From Anaerolineaceae bacterium (GTDB taxonomy: Bacteria; Chloroflexota; Anaerolineae; Aggregatilineales; Phototrophicaceae), in assembly GCA_007693385.1 (NCBI GenBank), contig REDR01000116.1:1-48846 (forward strand): a DNA stretch of 48,846 bases, given 5' to 3'. Position numbers and translations under genes: made by a program. Below the pieces are notes generated by a model. The model was not told the DNA's origin. It made no database searches and worked only from the letters and a program-made list of their open reading frames with translations. How positions within the stretch are numbered: position 1 is the first letter of the stretch; each line of letters begins with the position of its first letter. Below are positions 7,603 to 16,404 of the stretch, piece after piece.

Positions 7603-7834
7603 ACTGTCTGGTGCGGACATCATCAAAATACTGGGTAGCTTCGGGTTTGAGGTAATCAGCATCAAAGGCAGTCATCACAAACTACGGCGTATCGTGGATA
7701 AGCAGAAACAGACTTTACATGTACCAGTTCATGGTAAACAAACCACCGCACCCGGCACACTACGTTCTATTTACAAGCAAGCCAGCGCCTATATTCCCGA
7801 AGACGACCTAAAATCGCATTTCTACACGGACTGA
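7586..7834 (+). CDS. hicA: HicA-family mRNA interferase toxin
   Basis: 82 residues, dsRBD-like fold. The HicA signature is complete: L-S-G-A-D-I-I-K-I-L, then GSHHKLRR with the catalytic histidine near residue 30, and HGKQTTAPGTLRSIYKQ. It is expected to cleave mRNA when free and to be held by HicB. The ATG at 7586 lies inside hicB with GGAG 10 nt upstream, so the two are translationally coupled. The pair appears more A/T-rich than the flanking genes. Confidence 0.9.
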   Translation: MPRLRRLSGADIIKILGSFGFEVISIKGSHHKLRRIVDKQKQTLHVPVHGKQTTAPGTLRSIYKQASAYIPEDDLKSHFYTD

Positions 7835-7849
7835 GAGAGGTGGAATTTA

Positions 7850-7872
7850 GGGGTGTAGCCGTGCTACACCCC
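7850..7872. terminator. Palindrome between convergent genes (GGGGTGTAGC arms)
   Basis: Perfect 10-bp arms GGGGTGTAGC / GCTACACCCC with loop CGT lie between the convergent hicA and substrate-binding-protein genes. It is a variant of the GGGGCGTAGC palindrome family seen elsewhere in the window. It lacks a T-tract on either strand, so termination is uncertain. Confidence 0.5.
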
Positions 7873-7891
7873 ATACAAACGCGAGACGTCT

Positions 7892-8830
7892 CTAATCGAT
7901 GAAGCCGTTATCGCGTAGATACTGCTCCGCCACCGTGCGCGGGTCTAGCCCTTCCACGTCCACCAGACCGTTAAGCGACTGAATGGTCACAGTGTCCAGC
8001 GACGCCATCACCGGATTCAGGATGCTGACGATTTCCGGATTAGCACGGACGAACTCACCGCGAAAAGTCGGGGCAAGCGCGTAAATCGGCTGAGCGCCGA
8101 GCGGGTCTTCCAACACGACGAAGTTAAACGCCTGCAAAGCGCCGTCGGTGCTGTACACCATCGCCAGATCAACCTCACCAGCGTTGAGCAATTGCGACGT
8201 TTGCGCCGGTGTACCGCCAGCCAAAACTGTCAGATTGTCCGCGCCTAGCTCGAAGTTATACAAGTTCTCGAACGCGGGGAAGCCGTCCGGACGCTGGGCG
8301 AATTCATCGCTGGAAGCCAGACGCAACTCGTTACCGGCGTTGATGAAGTCGGCCATGTCTTGCGCGTCGGCAATGCCGTTCTCCTCCGCGAAATCGGCCA
8401 GCATCGCCAGCGCGAACGTGTTATTCATCGGCGCGGGCTGTAGCCAGATGATGTCGTTGATGGCGGCATCCAGCGAGCTAACCGTCGCGTAGGACGCATA
8501 CGCATCATTGGAAAATTGGATGATTTCGTCGTTGTTGACGAACGGAATATCACGGAAGAAATTCGAGATAGCCGTGCCGGTATATTCGGGGTAAACGTCG
8601 ATCTCACCGGCCAGCAACGCCTCACGGTTGACCGCCGTCGTGCCTAATCCGGTATTGTCGGTCACGCTATAGCCCGCCGATTCCAGCGCGACCAGCATGA
8701 TTTGACCACTGACCAGCGCTTCGGTGTCCAGCTTCGAGCCGACGCGCACCGCGTCGTTCTGCGCCGCTACCATGTTGAACGTTAACAGGGCGGCCACGAC
8801 CAGCATCAAGACTGCTGTAATTCGCTTCAC
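7892..8830 (-). CDS. Glycine betaine/choline/proline-type ABC substrate-binding protein (OpuAC/ProX/OsmF family)
   Basis: 312 residues from a GTG at 8830 preceded by AAGGAG six bases upstream; this start gives a clean signal peptide (MKRITAVLML ... MVAAQ). The mature protein has the family pattern VRVGSKLDTEALVSGQIMLV, then VNREALLAGEIDVYPEYTGTAI near residues 85-105, and a C-terminal EQYLRDNGFID. The Asp-Val-Tyr-Pro-Glu-Tyr-Thr-Gly segment is typical of quaternary-ammonium binders. No permease or ATPase is adjacent, so it must work with a transporter encoded elsewhere, or be an orphan. There is no lipobox cysteine. Confidence 0.88.
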   Translation of the reverse strand: MKRITAVLMLVVAALLTFNMVAAQNDAVRVGSKLDTEALVSGQIMLVALESAGYSVTDNTGLGTTAVNREALLAGEIDVYPEYTGTAISNFFRDIPFVNNDEIIQFSNDAYASYATVSSLDAAINDIIWLQPAPMNNTFALAMLADFAEENGIADAQDMADFINAGNELRLASSDEFAQRPDGFPAFENLYNFELGADNLTVLAGGTPAQTSQLLNAGEVDLAMVYSTDGALQAFNFVVLEDPLGAQPIYALAPTFRGEFVRANPEIVSILNPVMASLDTVTIQSLNGLVDVEGLDPRTVAEQYLRDNGFID

Positions 8831-8999
8831 AATTGACTCCTTTTGAATGGATTTTGCATTACAAGATGGTGCTACACTGAGTCTCAATTGTAGGCGGTTG
8901 TGGGGCGTGTGCGGGACGTATCTCACACAGTTCTAAATGAGTAGAACAAAAGATGAGCGCAGGGTGAGTTGTAGCTAAGTAGACGACGTTCAGGCCGCG

Positions 9000-9008
9000 T
9001 GATACAAT
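9000..9008 (+). promoter_or_regulatory. Candidate extended -10 box
   Basis: TG-a-TACAAT lies about 30 nt before the ATG chosen at 9040. The ATG at 9007 overlaps this box, which argues against that earlier start. No convincing -35 is seen. Confidence 0.4.
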
Positions 9009-9039
9009 GGGCGCGTGTATCGTTTGGAGACTTGCCCCT

Positions 9040-11571
9040 ATGGTTGATTTTCGCCGCCGATTATCGGCGCTTTTGTTCATTTTCGCGGCGTTAACCCTGA
9101 CGTTTGCGCCCGCCCGCGCCCAGATCAGCGACATCATCAGCATCGAAGTAGAGAGCGCCGGATTCGACGGGCAATACCGCCCCGACGTATGGACGCCGCT
9201 CAAAATCCGCGTGACCAATCGCGGCGGAGACTTTAGCGGGCAGGCCGTCGTGCGCCCGCAGACCACCACCGGCATCAGCAACACGTACAGCGTCGCCCTG
9301 CCCGATGTGGCGCGTCCGGTAGCGCCCGCGACGGAGACGACAGCCGTCACCCATCTGTACATGATCGGCGACGGCGGCGAGTTGACCGTGCGCGTCGAAC
9401 TCATCAACGACGAAGGGCGCACCGTCGCCTCAACCGACGCCTTCCTGCGCGATCTGCACCCGCGTGACGCGCTCTCGGTGGTCATCCCGCCACAGGTCAA
9501 CCTCAACCTGCGCGGCCTATCCGCCGCCAATTACGCGCACCATCAAGCCGGTTGGACGCCGGACGACATCCCCGAACGCGCCGGAAGCCTGAGCGCGGTA
9601 GACCTGATCGTGATTGGCGACGCCGACACCGCCAACCTGAGCGCCGCCCGCCAGCGCACGCTCCGCGCATGGGTGCAAAACGGCGGCCACCTCATCCTGA
9701 CCGGCGGCGGCAACGTCGGCGCGATGGCCGGATTGCTCGATCTATCGCCGGTGATGCCGTCCGGCACGATCACATGGGACGATTTCGACGCGCTAGCCGA
9801 CTTTATCGGCACCGCGCCGGACTCCGCGCCGACGCTCATCACGGCGGGCGATGTCGGCGACGGCGGGCGCGTGCTGGCCGGTACGGACGATGTGCCGCTC
9901 GTGGTGCGCCACGAGATCGGCGGCGGCACGGTGGACTTTCTGGCGTTCAGCCCGACGCTCGCGCCGTTCAACACATGGGACGGCATGAGCGAACTATGGC
10001 GGACGCTGGTCACGTCGGCGCGGGTTCTGCCGGGCTGGGCGGGCGGCTTCAACGATTGGGCGGGCGCACAGACCGCCGTCGAGATTTTGCCCGGCATCGA
10101 CCTTCTGCCGTCGGCGTGGTCGCTGGTGGCGTTCCTGCTGGCCTATATCGTGCTGATCGGCCCGGTGAATTATCTGATACTGGCACGGCTGAACCGACGC
10201 GGTTATGCGTGGGTGACGATCCCGACGTTGATCGCGGTGTTTAGCGTGCTGGCCTATACCGTCGGCTTCGAGCTACGCGGCGACGTGGTGACCATCAGCC
10301 GCTTGAACGTGGTGCAGGCGTGGCCGGAGCGCGAAGAAGCGCAGGTCGATCAGGTCATCGGCCTGTTAGCGCCGCGTCGTGGCCTGTATACGCTGGCGCT
10401 GGATGATGCGCGGCTGTTGCGTCCGTTGGGCGATAGCGGCGGCTTCGCCGGACTGGGCGGGCGGACGGACAACATCGAGATCAGGCAATCCGGCAGTGGA
10501 TTTCAAGCGGTGGATTTCGCGGTGGATGCCAGCTTCTTGACCGCGTTCGGCGCGTCCGGCGTCGTGGCGCGTCCGGCGATCAGTGGCGCGGTGACGGTGA
10601 TCTACGACGGCGACGGCAACCCGACGTTGCGCGGCTTCGTGCGGAACGATAGCGGGCTGATCTTGCAAAATCCGGTCATCCTGACATCCGGCTTCGCCTA
10701 CGCGCTAGGCGATGAGATGGCCGGTAATATGTTGAATTTCGACACCGGCGTTTTGAATATCTCCGTGCGCGAGCCAGCCACCGCCAGCCGTCTGGAATAT
10801 CTGCGCGGCGGCACGCCGATTAGCGGCTTCACCACGTCATCGCCGGGCACGGTGCGCGGGCGCATCGTGCGCTATGCGCTGGATAATGCCGACGCCATCC
10901 TGCACGGACAAGACGTGCCGGGCGCGGCGATGTTGCGCCATCTGCAAACCGACGCCGAGAAAGAGATGGCGCGGCGCGATATTTTCCTGCGCTCGGTGAT
11001 GAACGATCAATTCCTGTCTACCGGACGCGGGGATCGCGTGTTCATGGTCGGCTGGACGAATGAGCCGGTCTTGCCCGAAGTGGTGACAGACCGCACGACG
11101 CGGGAAGTCAATACCACACTGTACATCATCGAGCTAGAGCGCACCGTCAGCACCGGCGGCGCGGCGCGAACCATCACGCAGGATCAATTCACATGGACAT
11201 CTATGGAGCGCGACACGATATTGGCCGTCGGCCCGGTGGCGATGGCCGCCTATAGCGACATCGCGCTGAGTTTTCGCTTCACGCCGTTGCCGTCCGCCGT
11301 GCTAAACCGCGTGGACGAGTTGACGCTGATATTAGAGCGAAGCGCCGCGACGCGCACCGGCGGCTTGATCGAAGTGTGGGATTGGTCGGCGGGCGAATGG
11401 GTGACGATCCGCTTCGATGAAAGCTCGCGCATCACACTAGACGATCACCAGCGCTTTTTAGGCCCGCTCAACGCGGTGCAGGTGCGGACGGTGCCGCGTG
11501 ATGAAGGCGGCGCGATTTCGTCCGGCACGCCGACGCTCTCGCGCATCGGCGTTGAGCAGAGCGGGCGATGA
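9040..11571 (+). CDS. Large membrane-anchored extracytoplasmic protein with class-I GATase-like domain
   Basis: 843 residues from the ATG at 9040 (TGGAGA about 10 nt upstream). A signal peptide ends in ARAQ near residue 28. The N-terminal beta domain is followed by a glutamine-amidotransferase-like segment (VDLIVIGDADTA, then AWVQNGGHLILTGGGN, about 185-230) without an evident catalytic Cys. Two transmembrane helices follow near 355-410, with IGPVNYLILARLNRRG between them, a motif I know from Firmicutes and Chloroflexota membrane proteins of unknown role. A long beta-rich C-terminal part faces outside. Such proteins often accompany export or polysaccharide systems, but none is adjacent here. 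Confidence 0.7.
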   Translation: MVDFRRRLSALLFIFAALTLTFAPARAQISDIISIEVESAGFDGQYRPDVWTPLKIRVTNRGGDFSGQAVVRPQTTTGISNTYSVALPDVARPVAPATETTAVTHLYMIGDGGELTVRVELINDEGRTVASTDAFLRDLHPRDALSVVIPPQVNLNLRGLSAANYAHHQAGWTPDDIPERAGSLSAVDLIVIGDADTANLSAARQRTLRAWVQNGGHLILTGGGNVGAMAGLLDLSPVMPSGTITWDDFDALADFIGTAPDSAPTLITAGDVGDGGRVLAGTDDVPLVVRHEIGGGTVDFLAFSPTLAPFNTWDGMSELWRTLVTSARVLPGWAGGFNDWAGAQTAVEILPGIDLLPSAWSLVAFLLAYIVLIGPVNYLILARLNRRGYAWVTIPTLIAVFSVLAYTVGFELRGDVVTISRLNVVQAWPEREEAQVDQVIGLLAPRRGLYTLALDDARLLRPLGDSGGFAGLGGRTDNIEIRQSGSGFQAVDFAVDASFLTAFGASGVVARPAISGAVTVIYDGDGNPTLRGFVRNDSGLILQNPVILTSGFAYALGDEMAGNMLNFDTGVLNISVREPATASRLEYLRGGTPISGFTTSSPGTVRGRIVRYALDNADAILHGQDVPGAAMLRHLQTDAEKEMARRDIFLRSVMNDQFLSTGRGDRVFMVGWTNEPVLPEVVTDRTTREVNTTLYIIELERTVSTGGAARTITQDQFTWTSMERDTILAVGPVAMAAYSDIALSFRFTPLPSAVLNRVDELTLILERSAATRTGGLIEVWDWSAGEWVTIRFDESSRITLDDHQRFLGPLNAVQVRTVPRDEGGAISSGTPTLSRIGVEQSGR

Positions 11572-11590
11572 GTCCGCGATTTTATGGTTA

Positions 11591-11619
11591 TCGGCAGACG
11601 GCGGGCGATGCGCTACAAT
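11591..11619 (+). promoter_or_regulatory. Candidate sigma70-type promoter for the amidohydrolase
   Basis: TCGGCA (11591-11596), a 17-nt spacer and TACAAT (11614-11619) lie about 40 nt before the ATG at 11657. Confidence 0.45.
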
Positions 11620-11656
11620 TTGTTCCGCGAAGCGAAAATACCTTTTAGGATAAATC

Positions 11657-12898
11657 ATGCAAAAGACATACATCCACAACGGCACGGTGATTGACGGCAA
11701 CGGCGGGGCGCCGATCAAAGATGGCGCGGTGTTGATCGAAGGCAATCAGATCATCGCGGTGGGCGCGGCGGTAGACACCCCCGCACCGGACGACGCCGAG
11801 CGCATCGACGCGGGCGGCGGGGCGATCCTGCCCGGCCTGATTGACACCCACGTTCACATGCTACTGGAATACACCAGCCCTTACCACATGATGCAAAAGC
11901 CGTTCTCGTTGCGCTTCTATGAGAGCGTCAACTACATGCGGCGCACGCTAGAAGCGGGCATCACCACCGCCCGCGATGCCGGTGGCGCGGATGTCGGGCT
12001 GAAGGTGGCGCAACGCGACGGGGTGATCGTCGGGCCGCGCCTGCTGATCGCCACCGCCGGACTGAGCATCACCGGCGGCCACAGCGACGGCTGGATGCCC
12101 TCCGGTCTGGATTATCCGTTCTTCCCCACGTATCCCGGGATGCCGGATAGCATCGTGGATGGTGTGGACGCGGTGCGCCAGCGCGTGCGCGAAGTCCTGC
12201 GGGCGGGCGCGGATGTCATCAAGATCATGGCGACGGGCGGCGTGCTCAGCCCCAACGATCACCCCGATTTCATCGGCTTCAGCCAGAGCGAACTGGAAGC
12301 CATCGTCGAAGAAGGGCGCAATCGCGGCGGCGTCAAAGTGATGGCGCACGCGCAAGGGCTGGAAGGTATCAAGATGGCGGTGCGGGCGGGCATCCACAGC
12401 ATCGAGCATGGTATCTATCTGGATGATGAATCGTGCGATTTGATGATCGAGCATGGGGCGTTTCTCGTGCCGACGTTGATCGCGCCGGTGGCCGTCGTGG
12501 AGACGGCGAAAGCTAGCGGCTCGATACCGGAATACAGCCTCCGCAAAGCGCTAGACAGCATTGAGGCGCACAAACAAAGCATCAGCCTAGCGGTGAAGCG
12601 CGGCGTGCAGATCGCGATGGGGACGGATGCCGGCGTGATGGCGCACGGCACCAATCTGCGCGAACTGGGCTTGATGATGGCGTGCGGCATGTCAGCGATG
12701 GATGTGATCGTCGCCTCCACGCGCACGGCGGCGGAGTGCATCGAACGGGCGGACACGCTGGGCACGCTGGAGGCCGGTAAGCTGGCCGACATCATCATCA
12801 CGCGCACCGATCCGCTAGCCGACATCACGACGTTAGAAGATACCGACAACATCACGGTTGTGATGCAAGACGGCATCGTATACAAAAATTTAACGTAA
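11657..12898 (+). CDS. Metal-dependent amidohydrolase (imidazolonepropionase/prolidase-like)
   Basis: 413 residues, TIM-barrel amidohydrolase superfamily. Metal ligands are visible: H65 and H67 (DTHVH), K189 (VIKIMATGG, candidate carboxylated lysine), H231 (MAHAQG), H251 (SIEHGIYL) and D324 (MGTDAG). A small beta-sandwich is formed by the two termini (TYIHNGTVIDG and GKLADIIITRTDPL). This arrangement fits the binuclear dipeptidase/Xaa-Pro-Arg-Lys carboxypeptidase group better than imidazolonepropionase, but substrate cannot be assigned. There is no signal peptide, so it is cytoplasmic. AGGA lies 8 nt before the ATG. Confidence 0.9.
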   Translation: MQKTYIHNGTVIDGNGGAPIKDGAVLIEGNQIIAVGAAVDTPAPDDAERIDAGGGAILPGLIDTHVHMLLEYTSPYHMMQKPFSLRFYESVNYMRRTLEAGITTARDAGGADVGLKVAQRDGVIVGPRLLIATAGLSITGGHSDGWMPSGLDYPFFPTYPGMPDSIVDGVDAVRQRVREVLRAGADVIKIMATGGVLSPNDHPDFIGFSQSELEAIVEEGRNRGGVKVMAHAQGLEGIKMAVRAGIHSIEHGIYLDDESCDLMIEHGAFLVPTLIAPVAVVETAKASGSIPEYSLRKALDSIEAHKQSISLAVKRGVQIAMGTDAGVMAHGTNLRELGLMMACGMSAMDVIVASTRTAAECIERADTLGTLEAGKLADIIITRTDPLADITTLEDTDNITVVMQDGIVYKNLT

Positions 12899-12967
12899 GA
12901 ATGTGCGAAATAAAGCTATCATGATAACGTGGTGTTGTGTAGTAAAATGGGCTATCCGCAACGCCGC

Positions 12968-12991
12968 ATAAAGCCGTCATGATGGCTTTAT
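12968..12991 (+). terminator. Weak hairpin downstream of the amidohydrolase
   Basis: ATAAAGCC / GGCTTTAT arms (8 bp, 8-nt loop), followed by TCTTGTTC rather than a clean T-tract. It is placed about 70 nt after the stop. Confidence 0.4.
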
Positions 12992-13122
12992 CTTGTTCAC
13001 CACCGTTCACCGGATGCGTCGTTTATTGCTGATGTACGATCCGCCATAGCTATTTGAAGGAGAGAGGGCGCACCGCTTCATCGTCATCAACAACACCATC
13101 ACCCCGCACGCGCCCGCCCGAT

Positions 13123-13905
13123 ATGTTCAAAAAGATGATTCCGCTATTGTTCTTGTTTTTCATCATGCCCGCCCTGCCCGTCAGCGCACAGACCGACGCC
13201 GACGACGACGCGCCGCCATGGACTTATGTTTGCCCGCCGGACGGCATCGAGAGCATCATCCAGATGTTGCAAGACATCGACATTGATCTGAGTACCGGCA
13301 ACATCGGCGGGGCGCGTGATGAGATGTTTCAGGCGATGGGCACTATCGAAACGGTATACGATCAATGCTTCCAACGGGCGGACGTGTTCAACGGCTTGAT
13401 TATGGGGCGCTATATCTTTGAGGATCAATTGTCCTTCAGCTATCCGGATGCGCTGTATGTCGAGTTCGACGTTGGCGAAACCGACGGCACCATCCTCATC
13501 AGCAATCAACGCGAGACGGTGGTAGACGGAGCCGGAATCGTGGAGGATGGCTTTTTGGTGTCCGTGTCGTTTAACATTGACGGGATCATCTTCGATGAAA
13601 GCGGCAACCCGATCAACATTGAGGCGGATGGCGACACCGCCGCAAGCGTCATGACGCTCGGTTTGTTGCCGGATACGCCATTCATCGAGATAATCGACGA
13701 ACCATTCATCGATAATTTTGGCGGCAACATGGGCGTAGCGTTCCGCTATCTCGACACATCCGAGGACAGCCATGTTACATGGTTACTGCTCCAACTGGCG
13801 GAGGACGTACTCGTGCTATTCGGCGGCGCGTCGCTGGAACACATGGGCGATTTCGTGGTCGATCTATTGATCTACATGGCAGAATCAACATCGTATTCGC
13901 GTTAA
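13123..13905 (+). CDS. Secreted protein of unknown function
   Basis: 260 residues from the ATG at 13123, which gives a clean signal peptide (MFKKMIPLLF ... PVSAQ). A longer frame from a TTG at 13054 would place a non-signal-like Ser/Thr/Arg stretch in front. A good AAGGAG lies far upstream (13057-13062), so the true start is not certain. The mature protein is acidic. It has two cysteines (YVCPPDG and YDQCFQ) that could pair across a helical segment, a beta-rich middle and a C-terminal amphipathic helix. No recognised domain. It is followed by the L,D-transpeptidase gene. Confidence 0.65.
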   Translation: MFKKMIPLLFLFFIMPALPVSAQTDADDDAPPWTYVCPPDGIESIIQMLQDIDIDLSTGNIGGARDEMFQAMGTIETVYDQCFQRADVFNGLIMGRYIFEDQLSFSYPDALYVEFDVGETDGTILISNQRETVVDGAGIVEDGFLVSVSFNIDGIIFDESGNPINIEADGDTAASVMTLGLLPDTPFIEIIDEPFIDNFGGNMGVAFRYLDTSEDSHVTWLLLQLAEDVLVLFGGASLEHMGDFVVDLLIYMAESTSYSR

Positions 13906-13990
13906 ACGCGACGTATAGTAACGGGGCGCGATGCGTTGTGCCTTGCGCCCTGAATAAACCGTTAGTGTATCGTAGTAGTGAGAACAATTT

Positions 13991-15055
13991 ATGATGATGA
14001 AGCGTTTCATGATTTTTGTCTGTGTTGTCGTGCTGGGCACGCTGACCGTATACGCGCAGGAGTCCGGCTCGACCTCTGAGGACACCCCGCAATACGGCCT
14101 GCCCGCCACCACCATTCAAGCCTACACGCCCAATATCGAGCGCATCGGCGTTAGCCCGAATATCCTGCGCCGTCTGGATTATCGGCGTGTGGTCGGCGCG
14201 GTGAATGTGGTGGACGCGCCCGGCAGTGGCAATGTGCTATACACCGAGGAGAGCCGGTCTTTCTACGTCAGCGTGTCGCAGATCGTCGGCGACTGGGCGG
14301 AGATTAATCCGGGCGAATGGATACCGGCGAGTCAGCTAGAGCCGACCAACCCTTCGCGTTTGAATGGCGTACTGTTCCCTGATGGCTACGAAGCGCTGGA
14401 ATATCCCATCGGCTACAGCCGGACGAGCGTCACGTTCTGGAGTACCCGTCCGGGCGAAGAAGCGCCAATCACCAACGAGAACGCCTTCGCGCCTTACCAG
14501 CGCTTTGACATCTTCGCTGAGGCCGAGGTGGACGGTGAATTGTGGTATCAGGTCGGCGTCGATCAGTGGTTGCCCGCCGAGCAGATCAACGTACTACACA
14601 ACACCGAGCGCCCCGCCGAGATCGACACGCGCATCTGGATCGCGATAGACATCGACAATCAATTCGTGATGGCCTACGAAGGCGAGACGATGGTCTACGC
14701 CGCGCTGACCGCCACCGGCAACCCGTGGACGCCGACGGAAACCGGCATCTTCCGCGTCTATCTGCACTATAATTCGCGGGCGATGACCGCCGGAACACCG
14801 GGCGACTTCTGGTATTACTACATTCAGGATGTCCCCTACACGCTGTACTACAACGGCGATCAGGCGATTCACGGCGTATTCTGGCACGATAACTTCGGCG
14901 TGTACCAGAGTAACGGCTGTGTCAACCTATCCATGAATGATGCGTACTGGTTGTATCACTGGACGGTGGATTATATGTTCAACGAGGCGTCCGGCGGTTC
15001 GGAGTGGCCGCTCGTGTACGTGTTCGGGGAATATCCGCCGGAAGAAGAATGGTAG
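13991..15055 (+). CDS. Secreted L,D-transpeptidase (YkuD domain)
   Basis: 354 residues. A signal peptide (1-22) is followed by an SH3-like wall-binding region (about 60-205, with two W-x-P-A-x-Q repeats ending strands) and a YkuD catalytic domain (about 214-345). The catalytic pattern is complete: IHGVFWH at 293-299 and SNGCVNLS at 307-314 with Cys310 as nucleophile. It should form 3-3 peptidoglycan cross-links or attach proteins to the wall. This fits a peptidoglycan-bearing cell. The first of three consecutive ATGs (13991) is annotated; any of the three could be used. Confidence 0.9.
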   Translation: MMMKRFMIFVCVVVLGTLTVYAQESGSTSEDTPQYGLPATTIQAYTPNIERIGVSPNILRRLDYRRVVGAVNVVDAPGSGNVLYTEESRSFYVSVSQIVGDWAEINPGEWIPASQLEPTNPSRLNGVLFPDGYEALEYPIGYSRTSVTFWSTRPGEEAPITNENAFAPYQRFDIFAEAEVDGELWYQVGVDQWLPAEQINVLHNTERPAEIDTRIWIAIDIDNQFVMAYEGETMVYAALTATGNPWTPTETGIFRVYLHYNSRAMTAGTPGDFWYYYIQDVPYTLYYNGDQAIHGVFWHDNFGVYQSNGCVNLSMNDAYWLYHWTVDYMFNEASGGSEWPLVYVFGEYPPEEEW

Positions 15056-15064
15056 AAAGGCATG

Positions 15065-15106
15065 GGCGGCGCGTCTGACAATCGTCGGGGACGCCGCCGT
15101 TTTGTT
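15065..15106 (+). terminator. Candidate terminator after the L,D-transpeptidase
   Basis: GGCGGC (15065-15070) pairs with GCCGCC (15093-15098), helped by an imperfect CGTC/GACG extension, and is followed by GTTTTGTT. Confidence 0.5.
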
Positions 15107-15127
15107 GGTTAGAGAATGGTTCTCTTC

Positions 15128-15229
15128 GTTCTTTTTTCTGTAGAAAAAAGAACCAAAAAAGACTTTTGCATCCATTCAAACGTTTATGCAAAAGTTTTTT
15201 GGTGCTACCTTTTTTTCAAAAAAGGTAGC
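15128..15229. repeat. A/T-rich three-hairpin dispersed element, copy 1
   Basis: The left hairpin has perfect 12-bp arms GTTCTTTTTTCT / AGAAAAAAGAAC (15128-15153). The centre is an imperfect palindrome (CAAAAAAGACTTTTGCAT against ATGCAAAAGTTTTTTG). The right hairpin has perfect 12-bp arms GCTACCTTTTTT / AAAAAAGGTAGC (15204-15229). A near-identical copy is at 21258-21360 and a diverged one at 33065-33165. It lies between the convergent L,D-transpeptidase and surE genes. Confidence 0.85.
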
Positions 15230-15276
15230 AAAAATAACAAGAAGAAAACGCCTAACAGTTGACGAAAGACACCGTT

Positions 15277-16122
15277 CTAAACGCGCTTGCCGTAACGACG
15301 TTCCCCCGTGAACAGTTGCTTGAGGCGGAATAGGTCGGTGCGCGATGTCATGTCGAGGCTCATCGGCGTGACCGATACTTTCTTCTCGTGGAGCAGGACG
15401 TACACATCGGAATCCGGCTCGGCGTGCGAGGGGTCGGTGTCGTACTTGTAGCCCAACCGCCCGATGTCGCCCACTGAGGCACGCTCGGGGCGCGTCGGCC
15501 AGTACACGCGGCGACGGCTGAGGCGCGTCACCCACCACGGCGTCTGTTTGGTGGCGTCGATGGGCACGTCGATCTTCAACACGTCCACATCATCGGGCAC
15601 ATCATCCGCATCCAGCATCCACTTTCCGAACAACTGGCCGAAATGCGCCGCCGCCGTGAAATCGACTTCCTGTGAATAGGTCAGGTGCAGGTCGTGGGCG
15701 GTCTGCTGTGAGATGGCGACGGCCTTAATGCCGAGACTCGCGCCTTCGATGGCGGCGCCCACCGTGCCGGAAATCGTCACGCCGTTGCCGGTATTATCGC
15801 CGTAGTTGATGCCGGACACGATCAGCGATGGCAGGCGCTCCGAAAGCTCCAGCACGCCATGTTGAACGGCCTGCGCTGGCGTGCCATCCACCGCGTAGGC
15901 GGTGCAATCCACCGGCACTTCCATAACTTCCTCAGCCGGATAGATGCGGCCTTCGCTGAAGGCGGGCATACTGCGCCCCATGCCGCTTTGCTGTTCACGC
16001 GGGGCGACGACCAGCCGTTCGCCCATACCTTCAAAGGCGCGGACGATTGCCCATAATCCCGGCGATTGAATCCCGTCATCGTTGGTGAACAGGATAATCG
16101 GTTGTTGTTCATTGTTTACCAT
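15277..16122 (-). CDS. surE: 5'/3'-nucleotidase SurE
   Basis: 281 residues. The family signature is at the N-terminus: ILFTNDDGIQSPG with Asn14, Asp15 and Asp16 as metal ligands. It continues with VVAPREQQSGMG near 40, LIVSGINYGDNTG near 100, and SGTVGAAIEG near 118. SurE hydrolyses nucleoside 5'- and 3'-monophosphates and short polyphosphates in the cytoplasm. The ATG at 16122 has an AAGG about 9 nt upstream. It is transcribed alone, divergently from the sugar ABC operon. Confidence 0.93.
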   Translation of the reverse strand: MVNNEQQPIILFTNDDGIQSPGLWAIVRAFEGMGERLVVAPREQQSGMGRSMPAFSEGRIYPAEEVMEVPVDCTAYAVDGTPAQAVQHGVLELSERLPSLIVSGINYGDNTGNGVTISGTVGAAIEGASLGIKAVAISQQTAHDLHLTYSQEVDFTAAAHFGQLFGKWMLDADDVPDDVDVLKIDVPIDATKQTPWWVTRLSRRRVYWPTRPERASVGDIGRLGYKYDTDPSHAEPDSDVYVLLHEKKVSVTPMSLDMTSRTDLFRLKQLFTGERRYGKRV

Positions 16123-16288
16123 AGATCAATGCCTTTTTTGTTGAATGATTGACATAGCGTTTAGCATACCAGAAATGCGTTAACATGGCGTTAAGCCCGA
16201 TCACCGCTTTGTTCAAAGCCAAAAGCGCCCGCCATGAGCTAATTATGAGTGCGTGGTGAGTCCGCCTTGTACAATATACACAATAGTT

Positions 16289-16317
16289 TTGACAAGGCAC
16301 TTAATCAACCTTATGCT
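16289..16317 (+). promoter_or_regulatory. Strong sigma70-type promoter of the sugar ABC operon
   Basis: A perfect TTGACA (16289-16294), an exactly 17-nt spacer and TATGCT (16312-16317) lie about 90 nt before the binding-protein ATG at 16405. The leader leaves room for an operator, but I could not define an inverted repeat in it. Confidence 0.65.
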
Positions 16318-16404
16318 TGGGTTTGTGCGCGTGATGAATCCACATAGAGAAGAGTCGCGCGCAAGCAATGCGAAATGTTTAGTAGACTTAGGAGCTGTAA
16401 AGCT

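Noticed and set aside
7296-7891. Direct repeats around hicBA like those around mntA-hepT
   Set aside because: No perfect repeat of useful length flanks this pair.
9007-9039. Upstream ATG for the large GATase-like protein
   Set aside because: It overlaps a candidate -10 box, and the ATG at 9040 has a ribosome site and gives a cleaner signal peptide.
13144-13773. Long open frame antisense to the secreted protein
   Set aside because: It lacks a ribosome site and any domain; the sense strand has a signal peptide and Cys pair.
15129-15191. Small Phe/Lys-rich proteins reading through the A/T-rich element
   Set aside because: Same frames appear in all copies because the DNA is a palindromic repeat; no ribosome site or conserved domain.
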